Source: Oscillospiraceae bacterium (GTDB lineage Bacteria > Bacillota > Clostridia > Oscillospirales > CAG-272). From it: a stretch of 8,063 bases of DNA. A program made the position numbers and the translations under genes. Every line of letters starts with the position of its first letter. The stretch's first letter is position 1. The stretch is taken from assembly GCA_015063655.1 (NCBI GenBank), contig SVTU01000066.1, forward strand, positions 1 through 8,063, given 5' to 3'. The notes below the pieces were generated by a model. The model saw nothing but the letters and a program-made list of their open reading frames with translations. It made no database searches and was not told the origin of the DNA. Positions 1 to 5,056 of the stretch are shown one piece after another.

Positions 1-333
1 GATGGCCTCGCACCGTCCCTCACTCAGATACGGCTTGAGAGCGGACAGCAGGCAGTTGCGCCGTCCGAGGGGCGAGTCGTTTTCCCGCGCCTCGCCGTTC
101 CCCTTGGCAAGCAGGGGAGAGAGCGTGGCGAGCAGGGCGGGTGCGGCATCGCCTGCGGGCGGCGAGACGGTCGATGCGGGGGTGTCCTGCACGGGGCTTT
201 TGGGCGGTGTCGGTGCGGTGGACAGTGAGCCGAGCATGCTCATCACGCCCTTGAGTGCTTCGGGGTTGCTCATCAGCTTGCCAAGCACGTCGCCAAGGGG
301 CAGACTGCTCTCTTCCTTTTTCTCTTCGCTCAC
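1..333 (-). CDS. Hypothetical protein, C-terminally cut by the window edge
   Basis: An open frame of 111 codons runs from a GTG at 331-333 to the left edge without a stop, so the C-terminus is missing. The start is supported by an AGGGGTG ribosome binding site (339-345) five bases upstream, which overlaps the stop codon of the preceding gene. The protein begins with a charged stretch (SEEKKEE), then a hydrophobic/amphipathic segment at about residues 11-38 containing SNPEALKGVM. A Pro/Ala/Thr-rich linker follows at about 39-66, then a second leucine-rich segment ending in LLSALKPYLSEGR near residue 95-107. No signal peptide or catalytic motif is visible. The two-segment layout with a LALKPYL-like motif resembles uncharacterised proteins I recall from Clostridia, but I cannot give a function. 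It is almost certainly co-transcribed with the gene at 344-571. Confidence 0.72.
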   Translation of the reverse strand, partial: MSEEKKEESSLPLGDVLGKLMSNPEALKGVMSMLGSLSTAPTPPKSPVQDTPASTVSPPAGDAAPALLATLSPLLAKGNGEARENDSPLGRRNCLLSALKPYLSEGRCEAI

Positions 334-343
334 GCTCTCACCC

Positions 344-571
344 CTATCTCTTTTGACGGCGGTATGCCTCGTACTGTGCGGCAATGCTGTTCAGATCCTC
401 GTCGCTGATGCTCCCAAGTGCTTGCCTCAGGCCCGCCACGTCCGAGGTGCTGACGTTGAAGCTTTCAAGATCAATGCCGTTTTCACTTGCCAGCTGCTCG
501 ATCATGCGCACAAGCTGGCGGTCGTTGAGTGATAGCAGCCGAGAGAGTGATCGTCTGTCAATATCCATCAT
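344..571 (-). CDS. Small hypothetical protein, 74-75 aa
   Basis: A short charged protein with no membrane segment or signal peptide. Two adjacent ATG codons are possible starts. GGAGG (CCTCC on the plus strand, 576-580) lies 4 bases before the first and 7 before the second, so the second (566-568) is the better-spaced start. The sequence looks all-helical: SLSRLLSLNDRQLVRMIEQL, a short linker, then SDVAGLRQALGSISDEDLNSI and a basic tail (YRRQKR). That suggests a small helical, possibly protein- or nucleic-acid-binding fold. I know similar uncharacterised proteins from clostridial genomes, with a conserved SLNDRQL stretch, but no assigned role. It is the first gene of a minus-strand pair; the next start lies 10 bases after its stop, so the two are very likely translated from one mRNA. 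A TTCACA-18-TATACT promoter sits just upstream. Confidence 0.82.
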   Translation of the reverse strand: MMDIDRRSLSRLLSLNDRQLVRMIEQLASENGIDLESFNVSTSDVAGLRQALGSISDEDLNSIAAQYEAYRRQKR

Positions 572-603
572 AGAGCCTCCGTTTCATTGGTTCGTTCAGC
601 ATC

Positions 604-633
604 AGTATATGCAGGAATATGACAACGTGTGAA
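604..633 (-). promoter_or_regulatory. Predicted sigma-A promoter of the small hypothetical pair
   Basis: On the minus strand TTCACA (633-628) and TATACT (609-604) each match the consensus at five of six positions and are 18 bases apart. Transcription would start near 597, giving a leader of about 25-30 bases before the GGAGG site. It is back-to-back with, but does not overlap, the promoter for the lipid kinase operon. Support is sequence match and position only. Confidence 0.5.
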
Positions 634-639
634 AAGGGG

Positions 640-668
640 TAGACAAAAATCATAGTTTGTGGTATACT
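640..668 (+). promoter_or_regulatory. Predicted sigma-A promoter of the lipid kinase/phosphoesterase operon
   Basis: TAGACA (640-645) and TATACT (663-668) differ from the -35 and -10 consensus by one base each and have the optimal 17-base spacer. The start point would be near 675, leaving a leader of about 45 bases. That leader holds a small hairpin (681-700) just before the ribosome binding site. Confidence 0.68.
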
Positions 669-680
669 AAAGGGAGTAGT

Positions 681-700
681 AGCCGAGGCTCTCTTCGGCT
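681..700 (+). other. Leader hairpin ahead of the lipid kinase gene
   Basis: AGCCGA (681-686) is perfectly complementary to TCGGCT (695-700) with an 8-base loop. It ends six bases before the AAGGAGG ribosome binding site (706-712). It could protect the 5' end or tune ribosome access. It has no U-tract, so it is not a terminator. A second, weaker AAGGAG at 715-720 is only one base from the ATG and probably unused. Confidence 0.45.
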
Positions 701-721
701 ATAGCAAGGAGGGCAAGGAGC

Positions 722-1675
722 ATGAAGTGCTATTTCTTGATCAACCCGTTTGCAGGGAAGGGCGGTGCGCACGAGGCACTGCGAAAAAGCATTCACGAGG
801 CATGCGAGGCAAGAGGGATCGACGTTGAGATCCATCTGACCGAGCACGTGGGCGAGGCAACCGAATTTGTGCGCAGGATCTGCACGGCATGTCCCGATGA
901 GCCGCTTCGTTTTTACGCCTGCGGCGGAGACGGCACGCTTGGCGAGACGGTCAGGGGGGCTGTGGGCTTTCCTCATGCGTCCGTTGGCGTGATCCCCGTT
1001 GGCACGGGCAATGATTTTGTGAGAAACTTTTCGGATAGCACCCTGTTTTTGGACGTAGGCGCTCAGCTGGATGCCACCGAGATGGAAGCAGACCTTATCG
1101 CCTGCAACGATACGGTGGCGGTCAACATGGTGAACATCGGCTTTGATTGTGAGGTCGTGAAGAAAAAAGAGGAATTGAAGCGAAACCGCTTTGTTCCCAA
1201 CAAGCTTTCCTACGTGGTGGGTGTGGTGCTGACGCTCTTGCGCAAGCCCGGCGTGAAGGTGACGATATCGGTGGACGGCGGTGAGCCTAAGCGAGCTCGC
1301 TTTCTTTTGACCACCTTTGCCAACGGTGCTTTTTGCGGCGGCGGCTTCCATTCCAATCCTCTTGCCGCTCTGGCCGACGGCAGGCTGGATGCCTTGCTCG
1401 TTAACAACGTGTCCCGTACCCGCTTTGTGTCGCTGGTGGGGTCGTATAAAAAGGGAACGCACCTTGTGGAAAAAAATAAAAAGCTGTTGCAATGGCAAAA
1501 GCTTTCCGAGGTGGATATGACGTTTGACGGCGTTCAGAGCATCTGTATTGACGGTGAGATCACCGAGGTGCGCAGCCTACATATGCATATTTTGCCTCGC
1601 TCTCTGCGCTTTCTTCTTCCGTGCGGCGTCAGCTACGCCGCAGCCGAGGATTGCCGAGAGGAAGCCACGGTATGA
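722..1675 (+). CDS. Diacylglycerol kinase-family lipid kinase (DAGK catalytic domain, YegS/BmrU/DgkB type)
   Basis: Predicted cytosolic, membrane-associated kinase that transfers phosphate from ATP to diacylglycerol or a related lipid; the family member DgkB recycles diacylglycerol left by lipoteichoic-acid synthesis. The 317 residues are full length for the family. Visible motifs: FLINPFAGKGG at the N-terminus (residues 5-15), the nucleotide-binding GGDGT (68-72), PVGTGNDF (92-99), NMVNIGFDCE (135-144), the GGGFHSNPLAALADGRLD block (206-223) whose aspartates belong to the catalytic/metal region, and DGE near 277-279. The ATG has AAGGAGG nine bases upstream (706-712). The stop overlaps the ATG of the phosphoesterase gene (ATGA, 1672-1675), which implies translational coupling. 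The exact lipid substrate cannot be read from the sequence; sphingosine or other lipid kinases share this fold, so no gene symbol is given. Confidence 0.93.
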   Translation: MKCYFLINPFAGKGGAHEALRKSIHEACEARGIDVEIHLTEHVGEATEFVRRICTACPDEPLRFYACGGDGTLGETVRGAVGFPHASVGVIPVGTGNDFVRNFSDSTLFLDVGAQLDATEMEADLIACNDTVAVNMVNIGFDCEVVKKKEELKRNRFVPNKLSYVVGVVLTLLRKPGVKVTISVDGGEPKRARFLLTTFANGAFCGGGFHSNPLAALADGRLDALLVNNVSRTRFVSLVGSYKKGTHLVEKNKKLLQWQKLSEVDMTFDGVQSICIDGEITEVRSLHMHILPRSLRFLLPCGVSYAAAEDCREEATV

Positions 1676-2163
1676 CCTATCTTGTGGTGTCGGATACGCA
1701 CGGGCGTGCCGACCGTCTGCGAGAGGCCATACAGCGTCAGAGCGAGCTTGACGGCATTATTTTTCTTGGCGACGGCTATGCCGACCTGCGTTGTGCGGAG
1801 GACATGGGTATCCCTGTGCATGCGGTGAAAGGCAACTGCGATTACATTCCGCTCTTTTATCCCGAGACGGTGCAGGAGGAACTGCTGTTACATCTCGGTG
1901 CATATACTGTCCTTGTGACGCACGGGCATCGCTACGGCGTTAAGGGCGGAACGGGCGCACTGATCGCCTCGGCCAGAGGGCGAGGGGCGCACATCGTGCT
2001 GTTCGGGCACACGCACGAGCGGTGCGAGCAGTACGATACGAACGGCACACCCGTGTATGCCTTCAACCCCGGCAGCCTTGGCGCTCCCCGCACGGGTGGG
2101 GCGTCCTTCGGCATCCTGCACATACGGGGCGGACAGGTGCTTCTCTCTCATGGGAATTTATAA
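1672..2163 (+). CDS. Metallophosphoesterase, YfcE/MJ0936 family
   Basis: A 163-residue calcineurin-like phosphoesterase of the small YfcE/MJ0936 class, which hydrolyses phosphodiesters with two divalent metals, usually Mn. All metal-binding motifs are in order: SDTHG (7-11; Asp8, His10), FLGDGYAD (31-38; Asp34), GNCD (54-57), THGH (83-86), GHTH (112-115) and the family-typical NPGS (132-135). Length is normal for the family. The frame stays open for 17 codons upstream from an ATG at 1621, but the start is placed at 1672. That ATG overlaps the stop of the lipid kinase gene, has AGAGGA-like ribosome binding bases at 1657-1662, and puts the SDTHG strand at the usual distance from the N-terminus. 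The physiological substrate is unknown; family members are characterised mainly with artificial phosphodiesters. Pairing with a lipid kinase may hint at lipid phosphate metabolism, but that is inference. Confidence 0.93.
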   Translation: MTYLVVSDTHGRADRLREAIQRQSELDGIIFLGDGYADLRCAEDMGIPVHAVKGNCDYIPLFYPETVQEELLLHLGAYTVLVTHGHRYGVKGGTGALIASARGRGAHIVLFGHTHERCEQYDTNGTPVYAFNPGSLGAPRTGGASFGILHIRGGQVLLSHGNL

Positions 2164-2197
2164 AAGAAGGCTGTCTCAAGACTTGCTTGAAACAGCC
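2161..2197 (-). terminator. Rho-independent terminator of spoVG
   Basis: GGCTGT-C-TCAAG (2169-2180) pairs with CTTGA-A-ACAGCC (2186-2197): 11 base pairs with one internal mismatch and a 5-base loop. Read on the minus strand the stem is followed by TTCTTTTA, the U-tract of a standard terminator, five bases after the spoVG stop. That U-tract overlaps the stop codon of the convergent phosphoesterase gene. On the plus strand no U-run follows, so termination in that direction would be weaker, though the hairpin could still protect the mRNA end. Confidence 0.8.
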
Positions 2198-2202
2198 AAG
2201 GA

Positions 2203-2496
2203 TTACAGATTTGCCTCCTCGTAGGCGTTGGCGGCCACGGTGGCAAGCTCTGCCTCGTAGGCGGCGATGACCTCCGCCTCCAGGCGGTTGCGGAATTCGG
2301 CATTGATGGGGTGGACGATATCACGGTACGTATCGTCGGGATTTTTGCGAGAGGGCATCACGATAAAGAATTTGTCACGGGCGTGAATGACCTTGATATC
2401 ATGCACGGCAAGCTGTCCGTCAAAGGTGACGGAAACGACCGCCTTCATCGGTCCCTCGTCAAAAAGCTTTCTGACTTTGATGTCTGTGATCTGCAT
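2203..2496 (-). CDS. spoVG: SpoVG family septation/sporulation regulator
   Basis: A 97-residue SpoVG protein, the normal length. SpoVG binds nucleic acids and acts as a global post-transcriptional and developmental regulator: in Bacillus it affects asymmetric septation and stage V sporulation, in Staphylococcus capsule and virulence genes, in Listeria and Borrelia RNA/DNA targets. Diagnostic features are MQITDIKVRK at the N-terminus, FDGQLAVHDIKVI (25-37), FIVMPSRK (44-51) and YRDIVHPIN (57-65), followed by a C-terminal helix. The ATG has GGAGG at 2504-2508, seven bases upstream. The gene diverges from murC; I recall spoVG and murC also being close neighbours in other Clostridia, which fits. 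Expression probably starts near 2699, giving an unusually long leader of about 200 bases that contains a strongly folded element. A hairpin terminator follows the stop. Confidence 0.95.
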   Translation of the reverse strand: MQITDIKVRKLFDEGPMKAVVSVTFDGQLAVHDIKVIHARDKFFIVMPSRKNPDDTYRDIVHPINAEFRNRLEAEVIAAYEAELATVAANAYEEANL

Positions 2497-2521
2497 GTTT
2501 ATACCTCCGATTTGATGATGA

Positions 2522-2675
2522 ATAGCCGAGGCGAGCCGAACTTACACGGTTTTGAGCGGTAAATATCTGCATTCGCCACAGAAAAAATCCTCGCAACATC
2601 GTATATTGCTTCGTCTTTCCTCTTTGTGTCTGCCTCATATTTGCTCACGCAAAACTGCGAAGCCCCCTCGGCTAT
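2522..2675 (-). ncRNA. Candidate structured RNA element in the spoVG leader
   Basis: The ends of this 154-nt segment are perfectly complementary over 10 bp (ATAGCCGAGG at 2522-2531 with CCTCGGCTAT at 2666-2675). Inside, a second long-range helix pairs 2549-2557 plus 2561-2566 with 2637-2647 plus 2652-2655 (GTTT/AAAC, TGAGC/GCTCA, AAATAT/ATATTT), 15 bp broken by a 3-base and a 4-base bulge. A distal hairpin pairs 2593-2599 with 2603-2609. In that hairpin, and in the weaker CACA/TGTG-flanked helix (2577-2584 with 2621-2628), several non-Watson-Crick positions are G-U on the minus strand but C-A on the plus strand, which favours minus-strand transcription. The result is a rod closed by a terminal stem, 13 bases before the spoVG ribosome binding site. 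No short ORF was found in it. It may be a cis-regulatory leader or a processed small RNA; I recognise no known riboswitch or T-box consensus in it. Confidence 0.6.
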
Positions 2676-2705
2676 AGGGTGACGGGCACGTTCTTTCTAT
2701 GCTTC

Positions 2706-2736
2706 ATTATACCTATTCTGTTTGATGATTATTCAA
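2706..2736 (-). promoter_or_regulatory. Predicted promoter of spoVG
   Basis: A perfect TATAAT lies on the minus strand at 2711-2706. Upstream, TTGAAT (2736-2731) is a -35-like element but at a 19-base distance, longer than optimal; no better -35 is present at 17 bases. Transcription would start near 2699, about 24 bases before the folded leader element. The weak -35 leaves room for an activator or an alternative sigma factor. Confidence 0.5.
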
Positions 2737-2750
2737 CGGTTTTTTATGTT
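2722..2750 (+). promoter_or_regulatory. Possible promoter of the murC operon
   Basis: TTGATG (2722-2727) and TATGTT (2745-2750) are separated by 17 bases; each matches consensus at four of six positions. Transcription would start near 2757, inside the 9-bp inverted repeat at 2751-2784 and about 100 bases before murC. It overlaps the spoVG promoter on the other strand. This is the best plus-strand candidate I found between 2700 and 2857, but the match is only moderate. Confidence 0.35.
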
Positions 2751-2784
2751 TTTTGTGAAGAAAGATAAAAAGTTTTTCACAAAA
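2751..2784. repeat. 9-bp perfect inverted repeat in the spoVG-murC intergenic region
   Basis: TTTTGTGAA (2751-2759) is perfectly repeated in inverse as TTCACAAAA (2776-2784) with 16 AT-rich bases between. Half-site centres are 25 bases apart. It lies upstream of the spoVG -35 and over the likely murC start point, so it could be an operator for a dimeric regulator acting on both genes, or a 5' hairpin in the murC mRNA. Confidence 0.45.
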
Positions 2785-2828
2785 GCGTCAAAACACCGTT
2801 TGGCAAGACGTATCGGTAATAAGAAAGG

Positions 2829-2846
2829 GCTTGGCTACGGCCAAGC
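2829..2846 (+). other. UACG-tetraloop hairpin directly before the murC ribosome binding site
   Basis: GCTTGGC (2829-2835) pairs perfectly with GCCAAGC (2840-2846) around a TACG loop, giving the C(UACG)G form that is exceptionally stable in RNA. It ends two bases before AAGGTAGGG (2848-2855) and 11 bases before the murC ATG. No U-tract follows, so it is not a terminator. It may influence ribosome access or mRNA stability. Confidence 0.55.
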
Positions 2847-2857
2847 AAAGGTAGGGT

Positions 2858-4261
2858 ATGGCAACCGAAAATACACATTACGGCGCAAGCCGTATAGGCG
2901 ATATGATGCGCAACTGCTCCTCGGTGTTTTTTATCGGCATCGGGGGGATCAATATGTCCTCGCTCGCCCTGCTTACGCACAAGCAGGGCAAGCGCGTGGG
3001 CGGCTCCGACCGTGTGCGTACCGCACTGACCGAGCGCTTGGAGGCGCAGGGGCTGTGCGTGGTGTACGGACACGAGGCCTCCTCGGTGTCGTCCTATGAC
3101 GCCGTGGTCTATACCGTTGCCATCTCGCCCGATAACCCCGAATACGCAGAGGCAAAGCGCCTTGGTATGCCCTGCATCTCACGGGCCGACTACATGGGAT
3201 ACCTGATGATGGCATACCCCAGGCGGATCGGCATCAGCGGCATGCACGGAAAGAGCAGCTGTACGTCGATGTGTGCGCAGGTGATGATCGAGGCGGGCAG
3301 CGACCCAACGGTGCTTTCGGGTGCAGAGCTTTCCATCATGGATGGGGCATACCGCATCGGCAACGGGGACAGCTTTTTGTTTGAGGCCTGCGAATATATG
3401 GATTCCTTCCTTGATTTCAACCCCACGGTGGCCGTGATCCTGAACATCGAAATGGATCACGTGGATTATTTTCACAGCATGGCTCAGATCCATTCCTCTT
3501 TTTTGCGGTTTGCCGAGAAGGTGGGGAGAGAGGGCCTTGCCGTCATCAACGCCGACGATGGGGAGATCGCCTCGGCCTTGGCGCACGCTGATCTGACCGC
3601 CGTCAGCTTCGGCGTGACAAGTGAGCAGGCCGACTACCGAGCCGTGCGCCTGGAGGCCGTGCGTGGACGGTACGCCTTTGATATTGTGAAGCACGGCAAG
3701 CCTTTTTGCCACGTGGCGCTGTCGGTGAGCGGCCAGCATCAGGTATACAATGCGCTGGCCTGCGCCGCCGCCTGCGACCTGTGCGGTATTGCTCCCGAGG
3801 ATATTGCCAAGGGGCTTTCCCATTACGGTGGCGCACGCCGCCGCATGGAGTATCGGGGCAAGGTGCGGGGTGCCGAGCTGTATGAGGATTACGGGCATCA
3901 CCCCACCGAGATCGCAACCACCCTCAAGGGGGCAGGAGCGATGGCGGACGGCCGCCTCTTCTGTGTCTTTCAGCCGCATACCTACTCCCGTACCAAGGCC
4001 TTGCTTGAGGACTTTGCCGAGGCACTGTCGGTGGCGGACAGGGTGATCCTGACCGATATTTATGCCGCACGGGAGACGGACACCCTGGGTGTCAGCTCCG
4101 CTATGCTTGCGCAAGCGATCGGCGAGCGTGCCTCTTATGCGTCCTCGATGGAGCAGGCGGCACGGATGCTGCAGAGCGAGGTGCGTGCGGGTGACGTTGC
4201 CGTTGTGATGGGTGCGGGCGACGTCTACCGAGTTTTTGATTATATCACAACGGAGAAATGA
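2858..4261 (+). CDS. murC: UDP-N-acetylmuramate--L-alanine ligase
   Basis: Cytosolic, ATP-dependent Mur ligase that adds L-alanine to UDP-MurNAc, the first step of the peptidoglycan stem peptide. At 467 residues it is full length. N-terminal Rossmann domain with GIGGINMSSLA (27-37) and PDNPEY (91-96); central ATPase domain with P-loop SGMHGKSS (127-134), LFEACEY (174-180), NIEMDHVDYF (196-205) and GQHQVYNALA (292-301); C-terminal domain with GARRRMEYRG (325-334), EDYGHHPTEI (343-352), FQPHTYSRTK (371-380) and GAGD (452-455). YGHHP and the PHTYSRT block distinguish MurC from MurD/E/F. The P-loop has GMHGKS where GTHGKT is usual, and EACEY replaces the more common EADESD; both keep the key Lys and Glu. 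The start at 2858 has only a modest AAGGTAGGG site; the ATG pair at codons 16-17 is possible but would trim the strand before GIGG. The methyltransferase gene starts nine bases downstream. Confidence 0.96.
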   Translation: MATENTHYGASRIGDMMRNCSSVFFIGIGGINMSSLALLTHKQGKRVGGSDRVRTALTERLEAQGLCVVYGHEASSVSSYDAVVYTVAISPDNPEYAEAKRLGMPCISRADYMGYLMMAYPRRIGISGMHGKSSCTSMCAQVMIEAGSDPTVLSGAELSIMDGAYRIGNGDSFLFEACEYMDSFLDFNPTVAVILNIEMDHVDYFHSMAQIHSSFLRFAEKVGREGLAVINADDGEIASALAHADLTAVSFGVTSEQADYRAVRLEAVRGRYAFDIVKHGKPFCHVALSVSGQHQVYNALACAAACDLCGIAPEDIAKGLSHYGGARRRMEYRGKVRGAELYEDYGHHPTEIATTLKGAGAMADGRLFCVFQPHTYSRTKALLEDFAEALSVADRVILTDIYAARETDTLGVSSAMLAQAIGERASYASSMEQAARMLQSEVRAGDVAVVMGAGDVYRVFDYITTEK

Positions 4262-4270
4262 GGAAAAACG

Positions 4271-5032
4271 ATGGGATGTGAGGGATACCGAGCCATCAGC
4301 CACGTATACGATCTGCTCAATGCGGAGCTGGATTATGAGGCGTGGGCATCATACATAGAACGGGTGTTTGACCGCTTTCTGCCGCAAAGGCCGTCGCTTG
4401 TGCTTGACCTTGGGTGCGGCACGGGGCGCATGACACGCACGCTGTCCGCACGGGGCTACGACATGATTGGGGTGGACGGAAGCGAGGACATGCTCTCAGA
4501 GGCGTACGCCAAGGGGGCGGGCGGCATTCTGTACCTGCTCCAGGACATGCGCTCCTTCGAGCTGTACGGCACGGTGGGGGCGGTGGTGTCCTGCCTTGAC
4601 AGCATCAATTATTTGCTGACGGAGCAGGATGTGACGGCATGCCTTCGTTGCGTGCATACTTACTTAGACCCCGATGGGCTGTTTATCTTTGATGTCAACA
4701 CCCCGCATAAGTTTGAGCGGGTGTACGGTGACAACGCCTATATTCTGGAGAGTGAGACGGATGATGGCGGGCTTGTGTACTGCGGTTGGCAAAACGAGTA
4801 TGACAAGGCAAGCGGGCTGTGCCGCTTCTACCTGTCGCTGTTTGAGGAGACAGAGCATGGCTACGTGCGCTCGGACGAGGAGCAGACCGAGCGATGCTAT
4901 CAAAGAGCAGCGCTTGAGCGCATGCTAACGGCGTGTGGCTTTGAGGTGCTTGGCTTTTATGGGGATTATGACCTTGCCGAGCCGACGGACACGGCGGAGC
5001 GATGGTATATCGTGGCCCGTGCCAAAAAATGA
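4271..5032 (+). CDS. Class I SAM-dependent methyltransferase
   Basis: A 253-residue Rossmann-fold methyltransferase. Motif I is LVLDLGCGTGRMT (43-55), the acidic SAM-ribose contact is Asp69 in IGVDGSEDML (66-75), and QDMRSF (91-96) and VSCLDSINYL (106-115) supply the adenine-side and post-motif regions. DPDGLFIFDVNTP (133-145) is the usual strand beta5 segment. A C-terminal half rich in acidic and aromatic residues (DGGLVYCGWQNEYD, then a beta-rich stretch) probably forms the substrate lid. The substrate is unknown; small molecules are typical for this subgroup. The ATG follows AGGA (4261-4264) by six bases, and that site overlaps the murC stop codon, so the gene is probably translationally coupled to murC. 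hslO starts 24 bases after its stop. I recall this kind of methyltransferase beside hslO in other Clostridia, which suggests a conserved but unexplained link. Confidence 0.92.
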   Translation: MGCEGYRAISHVYDLLNAELDYEAWASYIERVFDRFLPQRPSLVLDLGCGTGRMTRTLSARGYDMIGVDGSEDMLSEAYAKGAGGILYLLQDMRSFELYGTVGAVVSCLDSINYLLTEQDVTACLRCVHTYLDPDGLFIFDVNTPHKFERVYGDNAYILESETDDGGLVYCGWQNEYDKASGLCRFYLSLFEETEHGYVRSDEEQTERCYQRAALERMLTACGFEVLGFYGDYDLAEPTDTAERWYIVARAKK

Positions 5033-5056
5033 AACAAAAAGAAGGAAGACACCAAT

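Noticed and set aside
2..532. Plus-strand open frame of 176 codons across the left end
   Set aside because: It runs opposite the two minus-strand genes, which have good ribosome binding sites and helical, protein-like composition. The plus-strand translation is a Ser/Leu-rich shadow without a ribosome binding site.
650..1498. Minus-strand open frame (282 codons) opposite the lipid kinase gene
   Set aside because: It is antisense to a gene with all DAGK motifs, and its own translation has no recognisable domain.
2477..2504. Plus-strand TTGATG-16-TTATAC that could drive the folded element from the other strand
   Set aside because: It lies inside the spoVG coding start, no terminator follows the element on the plus strand, and the wobble pairs favour the minus strand. 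It is not ruled out experimentally.
2522..2675. Assignment of the spoVG leader element to T-box, c-di-AMP, lysine, cobalamin riboswitch or 6S RNA
   Set aside because: None of the conserved sequence blocks I know for these classes is present; for example there is no T-box AGGGTGGNACCGCG. The rod shape alone is not enough to call 6S RNA.
3179..4303. Long minus-strand open frame (374 codons) opposite murC
   Set aside because: It is antisense to an unambiguous full-length MurC; the translation is His/Arg-rich with no family motifs. It is typical of a GC-rich antisense shadow.
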